A stretch of 64,000 nt of DNA from JAJZGK01 sp035538795 (GCA_035538795.1 DATLJS010000003.1:13501-77500), one strand, 5' to 3'. Counted from the stretch's first letter, positions 1 to 8,734 are shown. The notes: generated from the sequence alone by a model not told the origin. Made by a program: numbers and translations.

Positions 1-1
1 G

Positions 2-643
2 GGCAAGACTACGCTGGTGCATTGCCTGAACGGCTTGATCCCTTTGCACTCCGGCATGGTGGCCGTGCCGGGGTTGGGCAGCCTGGACGACCCCCAGGTG
101 CTGCGCCGCCACCGCCAGACCAGCGCTACGGTCTATCAGGATCACGCCCTGATCGGTCGGCTGACGGCGCTGGACAACGTGCTGCTGGGACTGGCCGATC
201 AACGTCATCCGCTGTCGCCGCTTCCCTGGAGCGCCGAGCATTGCCGCCAGGCCGCCCAGGCTTTGGACGACGTGGGACTGCTTTACCGCGCCCAGGCGCG
301 GGTCCGGGATTTGAGCGGCGGCGAGCGGCAGCGTATCGGACTGGCCCGCGCCCTGGTACGCAAGCCTCATTTGCTGCTGGGTGACGAACCTTTCGCTTCG
401 GCCGACCCGGCCCTGGTGCGGCGTTTCGGCGACGATCTGCGCCGGGCCGTGGACCGGACCGGCCTGACCGTTCTTCTGGTGCTGCACCAACTGGATTTGG
501 CCCTCAGGCTGGCCGACCGCGTCATCGGGCTGGTGGACGGTCGGGTGGCCTTCGACGGTCCGTCGGAAAGCTTCGGCGTTTCGGCCCAATCCCAGGTGTT
601 CCAAGGGCTTTACAGCGTGGGCGGAGGAGTGCATCTGCCATGA
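2..643 (+). CDS. phnC: ABC transporter ATP-binding protein, phosphonate (PhnC) type, 5' end cut by window
   Basis: ATPase subunit that would energise uptake of a phosphonate-like or other oxyanion solute with the permease that follows. The frame is already open at base 2 and reads GKTTL, the end of Walker A, so the true start lies before the window. Further on are the signature LSGGE, Walker B LLLGDEPF and a switch histidine (VLHQLDLAL). The stop overlaps the start of the next gene (ATGA), so the two are translationally coupled. Assignment to PhnC rather than another small-solute ATPase rests mainly on the PhnE-like partner. The substrate is not determined and no binding protein is visible in the window. 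Confidence 0.75.
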   Translation, partial: GKTTLVHCLNGLIPLHSGMVAVPGLGSLDDPQVLRRHRQTSATVYQDHALIGRLTALDNVLLGLADQRHPLSPLPWSAEHCRQAAQALDDVGLLYRAQARVRDLSGGERQRIGLARALVRKPHLLLGDEPFASADPALVRRFGDDLRRAVDRTGLTVLLVLHQLDLALRLADRVIGLVDGRVAFDGPSESFGVSAQSQVFQGLYSVGGGVHLP

Positions 644-1443
644 CCGACAATTCCATGGCCATCGCGATGATGCTGAAGCAGCAGCGGCGCCGTTCGCTGG
701 CGGCGATGCTACCGGCAGCCGTGGTGTCGCTGGGCATCCTGTGGGCTTTTGCCTATGGCGGCGCTTTCGACCTGAAACGCTATCATGACGCCCTGCCGAC
801 CATCCTGACCCTGGCCAGCGATGCGTTGCCCCCGGATTTCAGCCGCTGGAGCCACTGGGGCAAGCCCTTGCTGGAAACCCTGGCCATGAGCATTGCCGGA
901 ACCGTGCTGGCCGCTCTGGCCGCCCTGCCGTTGGGCGTGATGGCGGCGGGCAGCGTTTCGCCGCCCGGGCTGCGCCGCGCCGTGCAGATGCTGCTGAACG
1001 TCATCCGTTCGATTCCCGATCTGGTGTGGGGCGTGATGTTCGTGGCTGCCGTCGGCTTCGGTCCGTTGCCGGGCATCCTGGCTCTGGCTTTCCATTCGCT
1101 GGGCATGCTGGGGAAGTTCTATGCCGAGATCGTCGAACATATGGACCCGGCGCCGGCTCTGGCCTTGAAAGGGCAGGGGGTGGCGCCGCTGGGGGTGATC
1201 CGTTTCGCCGTCTGGCCGCAGATTCTGCCGCGTCTGGCCGACGTCACCTTATACCGCTGGGAGCACAATCTCAGGGCGGCCACGGTGTTGGGTGTCATCG
1301 GCGCCGGCGGTCTGGGGTTGGAACTGATAACCGCTTTTCACCTGTTCGAATACAGGGAATCCCTGGCCCTGATTATCGTCATTCTGGGATTGGTGACCGT
1401 AGTCCACGCCATCAGCGCCGGATTGCGCCGTAAGCTCTCCTGA
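640..1443 (+). CDS. phnE: ABC transporter permease, PhnE-like
   Basis: Inner-membrane permease of 267 residues, with a first membrane span near residues 22-42 and further hydrophobic segments to the C-terminus. The stretch from about residue 165 (EIVEHMDPAPALALKGQG) followed by WPQILP matches the cytoplasmic EAA loop that docks on the ATPase. The ending (GAGGLGLELITAFHLFEY) is typical of PhnE. The start ATG overlaps the stop of the ATPase gene by four bases. Solute specificity cannot be read from the sequence. The gene ends 143 bp before napF and is probably a separate unit. Confidence 0.75.
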   Translation: MTDNSMAIAMMLKQQRRRSLAAMLPAAVVSLGILWAFAYGGAFDLKRYHDALPTILTLASDALPPDFSRWSHWGKPLLETLAMSIAGTVLAALAALPLGVMAAGSVSPPGLRRAVQMLLNVIRSIPDLVWGVMFVAAVGFGPLPGILALAFHSLGMLGKFYAEIVEHMDPAPALALKGQGVAPLGVIRFAVWPQILPRLADVTLYRWEHNLRAATVLGVIGAGGLGLELITAFHLFEYRESLALIIVILGLVTVVHAISAGLRRKLS

Positions 1444-1486
1444 CGCCTTTCCCGTTATCGGCGAAAGCCCCCGGCTTCAGCCGATC

Positions 1487-1500
1487 TTGACCATCATCAA
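1487..1500 (+). promoter_or_regulatory. FNR/Dnr box upstream of napF
   Basis: TTGACCATCATCAA is a near-perfect FNR-family dyad (consensus TTGAT-N4-ATCAA). Its centre at 1493.5 predicts a class II start near 1535, about 50 bases before the napF ATG. The matching -10 (around 1523) is poor, as expected for an activated promoter. Either Crp/Fnr protein encoded at 22363-23762 is a plausible activator, as is an FNR encoded elsewhere. Confidence 0.75.
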
Positions 1501-1553
1501 GGTCGCCTCCAGACCAACTTCGTACCCTTCCGTACAAATACGACGGTATTAGA

Positions 1554-1576
1554 GACGGAGCCCGAGAGGCTCCGTC
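1554..1576 (+). other. Hairpin just upstream of napF
   Basis: GACGGAGCC (1554-1562) and GGCTCCGTC (1568-1576) form a perfect 9-bp stem with loop CGAGA. It ends 10 bases before the napF ATG and lies inside the predicted 5' leader. No T-run follows, so it is not a terminator. It could stabilise the mRNA or affect access to the purine-rich GGGGGTCGAG ribosome-binding region. Confidence 0.5.
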
Positions 1577-1586
1577 GGGGGTCGAG

Positions 1587-2066
1587 ATGGGGCAGGCATT
1601 ATCACGACGTTCTTTCCTGAGGTTGGGAGCCGCCCCCTCGGTTCCCTCCGTCCGTCCGCCTTGGGCGTCCGAAGATTTTATCCGCCTGTGCGACGGCTGC
1701 GGCGCCTGCCTGACGGCCTGTTCTCCTCGTCTTTTACGCCGGGACGGCGAAGGCCTGCCCATAGCTGATTTCTCGGCCGCCTCCTGTGATTTCTGCGGCG
1801 ACTGCCTGACGGTTTGCACCAGGGGGGCGTTGGTCCGGTCGGACGACGACGCTCCCTGGTCATTGCGGGCCGAGATCGGGCGGGACTGTCTGTCCTGGCA
1901 CGGCGTCACCTGCCGCGTCTGCGGTGATTTCTGCGAAACCCGCGCCATCCGTTTCCCGTTGACCGTCGGAGGGGGCGTCCGCCCCGAATTGGACGTCGCC
2001 GCCTGCACCGGCTGCGGCGCCTGTATCGCCCCATGTCCGGCTCAAGCCATTGAAATGAAAGGCTGA
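1587..2066 (+). CDS. napF: NapF, ferredoxin-type accessory protein of periplasmic nitrate reductase
   Basis: Cytoplasmic iron-sulfur protein of 159 residues that in the Nap family interacts with the NapA precursor before export. Three ferredoxin-like 4Fe-4S motifs are visible: C35-x2-C-x2-C-x3-C (CDGCGACLTAC), C67-x2-C-x2-C-x3-C (CDFCGDCLTVC) and CTGCGACIAPC ending at C150. An additional cysteine group, CRVCGDFC, lies between the second and third. A twin-arginine-like SRRSFLR sits at residues 6-12, also seen in other NapF proteins, which stay in the cytoplasm. First gene of a napFDAGHBC operon and preceded by an FNR box. Confidence 0.9.
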   Translation: MGQALSRRSFLRLGAAPSVPSVRPPWASEDFIRLCDGCGACLTACSPRLLRRDGEGLPIADFSAASCDFCGDCLTVCTRGALVRSDDDAPWSLRAEIGRDCLSWHGVTCRVCGDFCETRAIRFPLTVGGGVRPELDVAACTGCGACIAPCPAQAIEMKG

Positions 2067-2072
2067 AGCATC

Positions 2073-2384
2073 ATGCGCATCGGCAAGTTCGTCGATCAGG
2101 AGAACCGCCTGTTCGGAGAGGAGGGCACCAACATTTGCGGCGTTCTGCTCTCGGCCCGGCCTGAAAAAATGGCCGAGGTCAAGGCTGCGCTGGCCCTTCT
2201 GGACGGGGTCGAGATGCACCAGGAAACCCTTGATGGCCGTCTGATCCTGACTGTCGAGGACACTGAAAAGGAATGGGCCGGTCAGATCATCACCCGGCTT
2301 CCCACCATCGGCGGCGTGTTGAACACGTCCCTTATCTACCACCACTGCGAGGCAGGAAATCTCGAAGAGGAGTTCGGTCAATGA
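2073..2384 (+). CDS. napD: NapD, chaperone for the NapA Tat signal
   Basis: Small (103 residues) cytoplasmic chaperone that binds the twin-arginine signal peptide of NapA until the cofactor is inserted. The sequence has the family pattern: N-terminal ICGVLLSARPEKM strand-helix, central GRLILTVED strand and a C-terminal IGGVLNTSLIYHHCE. It starts 6 bases after napF, and its stop overlaps the napA start (ATGA), which fits coupling of chaperone and client synthesis. No features are unusual for the family. Confidence 0.9.
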   Translation: MRIGKFVDQENRLFGEEGTNICGVLLSARPEKMAEVKAALALLDGVEMHQETLDGRLILTVEDTEKEWAGQIITRLPTIGGVLNTSLIYHHCEAGNLEEEFGQ

Positions 2385-4879
2385 GTGTCACCAGGCGCGA
2401 CTTCATCAAGGCCAATGCCGTGATCGCCACGGCGGCGGCGGCGGGTCTGACGGCGGCTCCCGGCATCGCGGAGGCTGCGGCTCAGGCGGCGGCCAAGAGC
2501 GACATCCGCTGGGACAAAGGCGTCTGCCGCTTCTGCGGCACCGGCTGCGGCGTCCTGGTGGGCGTGAAGGACGGCAAGGTGGTCGCCACCCAGGGCGACC
2601 CGGATGCTCCGGTCAACCGCGGCATCAACTGCATCAAGGGTTATTTCCTGTCGAAGATCATGTACGGCGAGGACCGGCTGACCAAGCCGCTGCTGCGCAA
2701 GAAGAACGGCGTCTACGCCAAGGACGGCGAGTTCACTCCCGTTTCGTGGGATGAGGCCTTCGACATCATGGCCGCCAAGTGGAAGGAAACCCTGAAGGCC
2801 AAAGGACCGACGGCCATCGGCATGTTCGGCTCCGGTCAATGGACGTTGTGGGAAGGTTACGCCGGTTCCAAGCTGATGAAGGCGGGCTTCCGCTCCAACA
2901 ACATCGACCCCAATGCCCGTCATTGCATGGCGTCGGCGGTGACCGGCTTCATGCGCACTTTCGGCATCGACGAGCCGATGGGCTGTTACGACGATATCGA
3001 GCAGGCCGACGCTTTCGTGTTGTGGGGCTCGAACATGGCCGAGATGCATCCGATCTTGTGGTCGCGCATCACCGACCGCCGCCTGACCGGCGACAACGTC
3101 AAGGTCTCGGTGATGTCCACCTTCGAGCATCGCAGCTTCGAATTGGCCGACATTCCGATCATCTTCAAGCCGCAGACCGATCTGGCGATCCTGAACTACA
3201 TCGCCAACTACATCATCCAGCACAATGCGGTGAACCAGGATTTCGTCGCCCAGAAAATCAATTTCAAGCGCGGCATGACCGACATCGGCTATGGCCTGCG
3301 TCCGAACGCGCCGAAAGAGGCGGCGGCCAAGAACGCCGCCAAGGCCAACGATTCCGAACCCATCAGCTTCGACGACTACAAGAAGTTCGTGGCCGATTAC
3401 ACCGCCGAAAAAGTCTCGGCTCTGTCCGGTGTGCCGGTGGACAAGCTGGAGGCTCTGGCCAAGCTGTACGCCGACCCCAAGGTCAAGGTGGTCAGCTACT
3501 GGACCATGGGCTTCAATCAGCACACCCGCGGCACCTGGGCCAACAATCTGGTCTACAACATCCATCTGCTGACCGGCAAAATCTCGCAGCCCGGCTGTGG
3601 CCCGTTCTCGCTGACCGGCCAGCCGTCGGCTTGCGGCACCGCCCGCGAAGTGGGGGTGTTCGCCCATCGTCTGCCCGCCGACATGGTGGTGACCAACCCG
3701 GCCCACCGCAAGCATGCCGAGGAATTGTGGAAACTGCCCGAGGGCACCATTCCCGACAAGATCGGCTATCACGCCGTGCTGCAGAACCGCATGCTCAAGG
3801 ACGGCAAGCTGAACTGCTATTGGGTGCTGTGCACCAACAACATGCAGGCGGCGGCAAATCTCAACGAGGAAACCTATCCGGGCTATCGCAACCCCGATAA
3901 CTTCATTGTCGTTTCCGATCCCTATCCCACCGTCACGGCTCTGTCCGCCGATCTGATTCTGCCCACCGCCATGTGGATGGAAAAGGAAGGAGCATACGGC
4001 AATGCCGAACGCCGCACCCAGTTCTGGCGGCAGCAGGTCAAGGCTCCGGGCGAGGCGCGCTCGGACCTGTGGCAATTGGTGGAATTCTCCAAGCGCTTCA
4101 AGATCGAGGAAGTCTGGCCGGAAGAATTGCTGGCCAAGGCTCCGGAACTGCGGGGCAAGACCATGTTCGAGGTTCTGTTCAAGAACGGTCAGGTCAACAA
4201 GTTCCCGCTGAGCGACGCCGCCGAGGGCTTCGAGAACGACGAATCCGCCGCCAACGGCTTTTATCTGCAAAAGGGCCTGTTCGAGGAATATGCCTCGTTC
4301 GGCCGTGGCCACGGCCACGATCTGGCGCCCTTCGACATGTATCATCATGCCCGCGGGCTGCGCTGGCCGGTGGTGGACCAGAAGGAAACCTTGTGGCGGT
4401 TCCGCGAGGGCTACGACCCCTATGTGAAGGCCGGCGAAGGCGTGAAATTCTACGGCTTTCCCGATGGCAAGGCCAATATCTTCGCGCTGCCTTACGAACC
4501 CGCCGCCGAGGAGCCGGACAAGGAATTCGACCTGTGGCTGGTGACCGGCCGCGTGCTGGAACATTGGCATTCCGGCTCGATGACCCGTCGCGTGCCCGAG
4601 CTGTACCGCGCCTTCCCCAACGCCGTGGTGTTCATGCATCCCGACGACGCCAAGGCGCGAGGCTTGCGTCGCGGCCAGGAGATCAAGATCAGTTCGCGCC
4701 GCGGCACAGTGGTCAGCCGCGTGGAAACATCGGGCCGCAACCGGCCTCCGGTGGGCGTGGTCTTCTTCCCCTGGTTCGATGAAAGCCAGCTGGTCAACAA
4801 ACTGACCCTGGACGCCACTTGCCCGATCTCGAAAGAGACCGACTACAAGAAGTGCGCCGTCAAGGTCGAGAAGGTCTAA
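2381..4879 (+). CDS. napA: NapA, catalytic subunit of periplasmic nitrate reductase
   Basis: Reduces nitrate to nitrite in the periplasm with a bis-MGD molybdenum cofactor and one 4Fe-4S cluster. Length is 832 residues, normal for the family. The ATG at 2381 is preferred over in-frame starts upstream because it overlaps the napD stop and opens a Tat signal (TRRDFIK, residues 4-10) followed by an Ala-rich hydrophobic stretch to about residue 38. Cluster cysteines are C49, C52 and C56 (CRFCGTGC) plus a later Cys in GINCIKGY. The molybdenum ligand is C182 in RHCMAS. Electrons come from NapB and NapC and possibly NapGH, all encoded downstream. Confidence 0.97.
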   Translation: MSVTRRDFIKANAVIATAAAAGLTAAPGIAEAAAQAAAKSDIRWDKGVCRFCGTGCGVLVGVKDGKVVATQGDPDAPVNRGINCIKGYFLSKIMYGEDRLTKPLLRKKNGVYAKDGEFTPVSWDEAFDIMAAKWKETLKAKGPTAIGMFGSGQWTLWEGYAGSKLMKAGFRSNNIDPNARHCMASAVTGFMRTFGIDEPMGCYDDIEQADAFVLWGSNMAEMHPILWSRITDRRLTGDNVKVSVMSTFEHRSFELADIPIIFKPQTDLAILNYIANYIIQHNAVNQDFVAQKINFKRGMTDIGYGLRPNAPKEAAAKNAAKANDSEPISFDDYKKFVADYTAEKVSALSGVPVDKLEALAKLYADPKVKVVSYWTMGFNQHTRGTWANNLVYNIHLLTGKISQPGCGPFSLTGQPSACGTAREVGVFAHRLPADMVVTNPAHRKHAEELWKLPEGTIPDKIGYHAVLQNRMLKDGKLNCYWVLCTNNMQAAANLNEETYPGYRNPDNFIVVSDPYPTVTALSADLILPTAMWMEKEGAYGNAERRTQFWRQQVKAPGEARSDLWQLVEFSKRFKIEEVWPEELLAKAPELRGKTMFEVLFKNGQVNKFPLSDAAEGFENDESAANGFYLQKGLFEEYASFGRGHGHDLAPFDMYHHARGLRWPVVDQKETLWRFREGYDPYVKAGEGVKFYGFPDGKANIFALPYEPAAEEPDKEFDLWLVTGRVLEHWHSGSMTRRVPELYRAFPNAVVFMHPDDAKARGLRRGQEIKISSRRGTVVSRVETSGRNRPPVGVVFFPWFDESQLVNKLTLDATCPISKETDYKKCAVKVEKV

Positions 4880-4890
4880 GGGCCGCAGCC

Positions 4891-5652
4891 ATGACCGCAG
4901 ACAAGGACATGGGGCGGCGACAATTCCTGGGTGGCGCCGTCGGCGCCGCCTCGGGGGCCTGCCTGCTGGGGCTGGGTTTGGCCTCGGTGTCTCGTCGCAA
5001 AGCCGTGGCGGAGGGTGTGACCCTGCGCCCGCCCGGCGCTTTGGACGAGTCCGCCTTTCTGTCCGCCTGTCTGCGGTGCGGCCTGTGCGTCCGCGATTGT
5101 CCCTATCACACCCTGACCCTGTCCGATGGCGGGGACGGGGTGGCGGTGGGTACGCCCGTCTTCGAGGCCCGCAAGGTGCCCTGCGAGATGTGCGAGAATC
5201 TTCCCTGCGTCAAGGCTTGCCCCAGCGGCGCCCTGGATCATGCCGTCACCGACCCCGCCAAAATCCGCATGGGCGTGGCGGTGCTGGTGGACCATGAAAG
5301 CTGTCTGAACTGGCTGGGTTTGCGCTGCGACGTCTGCTACCGCGTTTGTCCGCTGATCGACAAGGCCATCACCTTGGACGAGCGGCACAATCAGCGGACC
5401 GGCAAGCACGCCATGTTCCTGCCGACCGTCCATCACGATCTCTGCACCGGCTGCGGCAAGTGCGAGCATTCCTGCGTTCTGGAAAAGGCCGCGATCAAAG
5501 TCTTGCCCGCCCCGCTGGCTCGCGGCGCCATCGGTCAGCATTACCGGCTGGGCTGGGAGGAAAAGGCCAAGAACGGCGACGAATCCCTGATCGGCGAGCA
5601 GTTGAAACTGCCGGTTCGCACGCCGGAAGGCAGCAAAGGGTTCGTGCCATGA
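4891..5652 (+). CDS. napG: NapG, ferredoxin-type quinol dehydrogenase subunit
   Basis: Tat-exported iron-sulfur protein that, with NapH, passes electrons from quinol to the Nap system. The start at 4891 (12 bases after napA) gives 253 residues and places a twin-arginine motif GRRQFLG at residues 9-15 before a hydrophobic Gly/Ala stretch. Four ferredoxin-type cysteine groups follow: CLRCGLCVRDC, CEMCENLPCVKAC, CDVCYRVC and CTGCGKCEHSC. An open extension upstream inside napA lacks any such signal and was not used. The stop overlaps the napH start. Confidence 0.92.
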   Translation: MTADKDMGRRQFLGGAVGAASGACLLGLGLASVSRRKAVAEGVTLRPPGALDESAFLSACLRCGLCVRDCPYHTLTLSDGGDGVAVGTPVFEARKVPCEMCENLPCVKACPSGALDHAVTDPAKIRMGVAVLVDHESCLNWLGLRCDVCYRVCPLIDKAITLDERHNQRTGKHAMFLPTVHHDLCTGCGKCEHSCVLEKAAIKVLPAPLARGAIGQHYRLGWEEKAKNGDESLIGEQLKLPVRTPEGSKGFVP

Positions 5653-6482
5653 TCGCCTTTTTCCGCCGCAACCGCTGGCTTCTGGCCCGCCGTGCCTCGC
5701 AGGCGCTGGTGTTGGGCCTGTTCTTTTCCGGCATCCTGAAAGGCACTCTGGCTTCCAGCCGCTTGTTGGATACGGTTCCTTTCAGCGATCCCTTTGTCGT
5801 GCTGCAAAGTCTTGCCGCCAGGCATTGGCCCGAGGGGCTTGCCCTGATCGGCGCCGGTCTGCTTGCCGCTTTTTACGCGGTCTTCGGTGGGCGGCTTTAC
5901 TGCGCCTGGGTTTGCCCCGTCAACGTCCTGACCGATCTGGCGCTGTTCATCCGCCGTTCGTTGGGCATGACGGAAAAGACCGTAATCATTTCGCGCCGCG
6001 CCCGCCTGTGGGTGCTGGCGGCGGTCCTGGCCTTCAGCGCCGGCGGCGGCGTTATCGCCTGGGAATATGTCAACCCCATCACCATGCTGCACCGGACCCT
6101 GCTGTTCGGCGGGAGTTTCGGCTTTTTGCTGGCCGGAGCGGTGTTCCTGCTGGATCTGTCGGCGGGGTCTCGCACTTGGTGCGGCCATCTCTGCCCGGTA
6201 GGAGCTTTCTACGGGCTGTTGGGGCGTTTCTCTTTGCTGAGGGTTTCGGCGTTGGGGCGTAAAGCCTGCGACGATTGCGGCGATTGCTATCGCGTCTGCC
6301 CGGAACCCCAGTTGCTGACCCCCGCCTTGCGCGGCGAAGCCCGGGGCATCGCTCCGTTGATCGCTTCCGCCGACTGCACCTTCTGCGGCCGCTGCATCGA
6401 CGTCTGTGCCAAAGACGTCTTTACCGCCGGCCTTCGTCCGAAACTTGAAACCGTATCTCGTCAAGGGGAGTGCGCGCCGTGA
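5649..6482 (+). CDS. napH: NapH, membrane ferredoxin-type quinol dehydrogenase subunit
   Basis: Inner-membrane partner of NapG in quinol oxidation. The ATG at 5649 overlaps the napG stop and gives 277 residues; a much earlier in-frame ATG inside napG is rejected. About four membrane spans are visible (near residues 18-34, 62-80, 117-140 and 155-175). Two cytoplasm-facing CxxxCP motifs (CAWVCPVN and CGHLCPVG) characterise the family. Two C-terminal 4Fe-4S motifs follow: CDDCGDCYRVCP and CTFCGRCIDVC. The stop overlaps the napB GTG start. Confidence 0.92.
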   Translation: MIAFFRRNRWLLARRASQALVLGLFFSGILKGTLASSRLLDTVPFSDPFVVLQSLAARHWPEGLALIGAGLLAAFYAVFGGRLYCAWVCPVNVLTDLALFIRRSLGMTEKTVIISRRARLWVLAAVLAFSAGGGVIAWEYVNPITMLHRTLLFGGSFGFLLAGAVFLLDLSAGSRTWCGHLCPVGAFYGLLGRFSLLRVSALGRKACDDCGDCYRVCPEPQLLTPALRGEARGIAPLIASADCTFCGRCIDVCAKDVFTAGLRPKLETVSRQGECAP

Positions 6483-6910
6483 AAACTCGTATTCTTGCCG
6501 CCGTGATGGCCCTGGGGCTGCTGGCCGCCGGAGCCGTCCATGCCCAGGAAGTCAAACCCATGCCGGGAGACGCTGCTGTCGATCATGTCAACGCGCCGCC
6601 GCCGGTGTTCAGCGTGAATGAAAGCGGCCGCGTCGCACGCAATTATCGCCAGCAGCCGCCGGTGATTCCTCATCGCATCGACCGTTACGAGATCGACGTG
6701 AAGGTCAACCAATGCCTGCGCTGCCACGATTGGCCCAACAACGTCCAGGAAAACGCGCCGATGGTCAGCGCCACCCACTACCTGGACCGCGACGGCAACA
6801 AGCTGGACCACGTTTCCTCGAACCGCTGGTTCTGCGTCCAGTGCCATGTGCCGCAGGCCGATGCCAAGCCGCTGGTGGAAAACAATTTCCAGCCGGCCGT
6901 GACCAAGTAG
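6479..6910 (+). CDS. napB: NapB, diheme cytochrome c subunit of periplasmic nitrate reductase
   Basis: Periplasmic electron-transfer subunit that delivers electrons to NapA. The GTG at 6479 is chosen because AAGGGGAG lies 8 bases upstream and the start overlaps the napH stop (GTGA). An in-frame GTG three codons earlier sits on the ribosome-binding site. A signal peptide covers residues 1-22 (ending AVHA-Q). Two CxxCH heme sites are present, CLRCH and CVQCH, with conserved distal histidines (VIPHRID and SATHYLD). Length 143 residues, normal for the family. Confidence 0.93.
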   Translation: MKTRILAAVMALGLLAAGAVHAQEVKPMPGDAAVDHVNAPPPVFSVNESGRVARNYRQQPPVIPHRIDRYEIDVKVNQCLRCHDWPNNVQENAPMVSATHYLDRDGNKLDHVSSNRWFCVQCHVPQADAKPLVENNFQPAVTK

Positions 6911-6925
6911 CCGGGGGATTTCATC

Positions 6926-7645
6926 ATGTCCAACACCGAAACTCCCCGCCCTCGCTTCGCTTGGCTGCGTGCTCTCTGGGGAATTCTGAGCAAGCCTTCG
7001 GGCAAGCTGTCGCTGGGATTTCTGCTGATCGTCGGTTTCGGCACCGGCGTGCTGTTCTGGGCCGGTTTCAACTGGGGACTGGAACTGACCAACAACGAGA
7101 CGTTCTGCCGCACCTGTCACGAGATGAACGACAACGTTTATCAGGAATACCGCACCACCATTCACGACCAGAATCGCACCGGCGTGCGGGCGACTTGCCC
7201 CGACTGCCATGTGCCGCACGAATTCTTCCCGAAGATGAAGCGCAAGCTGGAAGCCTCGAACGAGGTTCTGCACAAGCTTCTGGGCACCATCGATACCCGC
7301 GAGAAGTTCGAGGCCCATCGCATCGAGCTGGCCCAGCATGAATGGGCCCGCATGAAGGGTAACGATTCCCACGGCTGCCGGAGCTGCCACACCTTCGACA
7401 ACATGGATCTGACCAAGCAGAGCCCGCGCGCCCGCCTGCGCCATGAACAGGCCCAGGAACAGGGCAAGACCTGCATCGACTGCCACAAGGGCATCGCTCA
7501 CAAGTTGCCTGCCGGTGCCGTCGAGGCGGAGCGCGCCTTCAATGAAAAGTGGAACGCCGATCATGGCCTGCCCAGCACGCCGTTTCCGGCCAATCCGGCC
7601 GTGAGCGATCCCGCGGCCACGATTACCACCGCTCCGGAGAAGTAA
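6926..7645 (+). CDS. napC: NapC, membrane-anchored tetraheme quinol dehydrogenase
   Basis: NapC/NirT-family cytochrome c that oxidises membrane quinol and reduces NapB. A single N-terminal anchor is seen at about residues 28-50. Four CxxCH sites follow: CRTCH, CPDCH, CRSCH and CIDCH. Length 239 residues, slightly long because of a Pro/Ala-rich tail after the last heme. It closes the napFDAGHBC operon; the next gene begins one base after its stop. Because NapGH is also present, two quinol entry routes may operate. Confidence 0.93.
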   Translation: MSNTETPRPRFAWLRALWGILSKPSGKLSLGFLLIVGFGTGVLFWAGFNWGLELTNNETFCRTCHEMNDNVYQEYRTTIHDQNRTGVRATCPDCHVPHEFFPKMKRKLEASNEVLHKLLGTIDTREKFEAHRIELAQHEWARMKGNDSHGCRSCHTFDNMDLTKQSPRARLRHEQAQEQGKTCIDCHKGIAHKLPAGAVEAERAFNEKWNADHGLPSTPFPANPAVSDPAATITTAPEK

Positions 7646-7646
7646 G

Positions 7647-8633
7647 ATGATCGACGGGTTCGGACGCCGTATCCAGTATCTGCGCTTGTCGGTCTTCGAC
7701 CGCTGCGACCTGCGCTGCCAATACTGCATGGCGGACGAACCCGATTTCCTGCCCAAGGATCAGGTGCTGACCCTGGAGGAAATGGCCCGGCTGGCCCGGG
7801 TCTTCGTTCGCCTGGGCGTTTCCAAGATCCGCCTGACCGGCGGAGAACCGCTGGTCAGGCGTGGCGTCATGTCGCTGGTTCAGGCGTTGGGCCGGGATGT
7901 GGCAGCGGGGAGCCTCAAGGAACTGACCCTGACCACCAACGGCACCCAATTGGCGAAGCATGCCGAGGGATTGGCGGCGGCGGGCGTCCGCCGGGTCAAT
8001 GTTTCGCTGGACAGTCTTGATGCCGACGTCTTCCGCCGCATCACCCGCCGCGGCGAATTGGAACAGGTTCTGGACGGCATCGCCGCCGCCAAGGCCGTCG
8101 GATTGTCGGTGAAGATCAATACCGTCGCTCTGCGCGGCCTCAACGACCTTGAGATGGACAGGCTGATTTCCTGGTGCGGCCGCGAGGGGCACGACATGAC
8201 TCTGATCGAGGCCATGCCGTTGGGGGAATTCGCGTTGTCGATGCGGGGACACGCTTTGCCTTTGGACGAAGTGCGGCGTGATCTGGAGAAACGCTGGAGC
8301 CTGATTCCATCGGATTATCGCTCGGGCGGTCCGGCCCGTTATGTGACGGTGGCCGAGACGGGACGCAAGCTGGGCTTCATCACGCCATTGAGCCACGGTT
8401 TCTGCGACGCCTGCAACCGCGTGCGCCTGACCTGCGCCGGCCAATTGGTGATGTGCCTGGGGCATGAAATCGGCGTTGATCTGCGTGCTCCCTTGCGGGC
8501 ATCGGCGACGGACGAACTGGTTGAGGCGGCGATTGTGTCCGCCATCGGGGGAAAGCCCCACGGCCATGAATTCGTCGGGCCGTCGGCTCGGATCAATCCT
8601 TTGTCGCGCACCATGAACTGCGTCGGCGGCTGA
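7647..8633 (+). CDS. moaA: MoaA, GTP 3',8-cyclase (molybdopterin biosynthesis)
   Basis: Radical-SAM enzyme for the first step of molybdenum cofactor synthesis, needed by NapA. The N-terminal SAM cluster is C20-x3-C24-x2-C27 (CDLRCQYC). The motif LTGGEPLVRRG follows. The C-terminal cluster, which binds GTP, is CDACNRVRLTC with a further Cys in VMCLGH. The protein ends ...CVGG, keeping the C-terminal double glycine needed for activity in MoaA. Length 328 residues. It starts one base after the napC stop, so it is probably transcribed with nap. Whether another moaA exists in the genome cannot be told from here. Confidence 0.9.
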   Translation: MIDGFGRRIQYLRLSVFDRCDLRCQYCMADEPDFLPKDQVLTLEEMARLARVFVRLGVSKIRLTGGEPLVRRGVMSLVQALGRDVAAGSLKELTLTTNGTQLAKHAEGLAAAGVRRVNVSLDSLDADVFRRITRRGELEQVLDGIAAAKAVGLSVKINTVALRGLNDLEMDRLISWCGREGHDMTLIEAMPLGEFALSMRGHALPLDEVRRDLEKRWSLIPSDYRSGGPARYVTVAETGRKLGFITPLSHGFCDACNRVRLTCAGQLVMCLGHEIGVDLRAPLRASATDELVEAAIVSAIGGKPHGHEFVGPSARINPLSRTMNCVGG

Positions 8634-8652
8634 AGGTCATAATCCCCCTGAC

Positions 8653-8694
8653 TTGACCGGGGGTAAGGAGGCCGCAGGCGATCTTTCCTAGAGT
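8653..8694 (+). promoter_or_regulatory. Probable Dnr/FNR-type promoter of nirS
   Basis: TTGACCGGGGGTAA (8653-8666) keeps a good left half-site, but the right half is degenerate (GGTAA in place of ATCAA). Its centre predicts a start at about 8701, and TAGAGT at 8689-8694 falls exactly in the -10 position with 4 of 6 matches to TATAAT. The spacing makes the weak box credible. The same left half and a similar degenerate right half recur before norC (17706). Confidence 0.45.
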
Positions 8695-8734
8695 CCGAAA
8701 CGTCCATATTGGATTTTTAGGGGAGAGTAGGTTG

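Noticed and set aside
2378..4639. Long antisense open frame opposite napA (about 750 codons)
   Set aside because: High-GC shadow of napA: composition rich in Gly, His and Arg, no ribosome-binding site, no domain, and the opposite strand is a certain gene.
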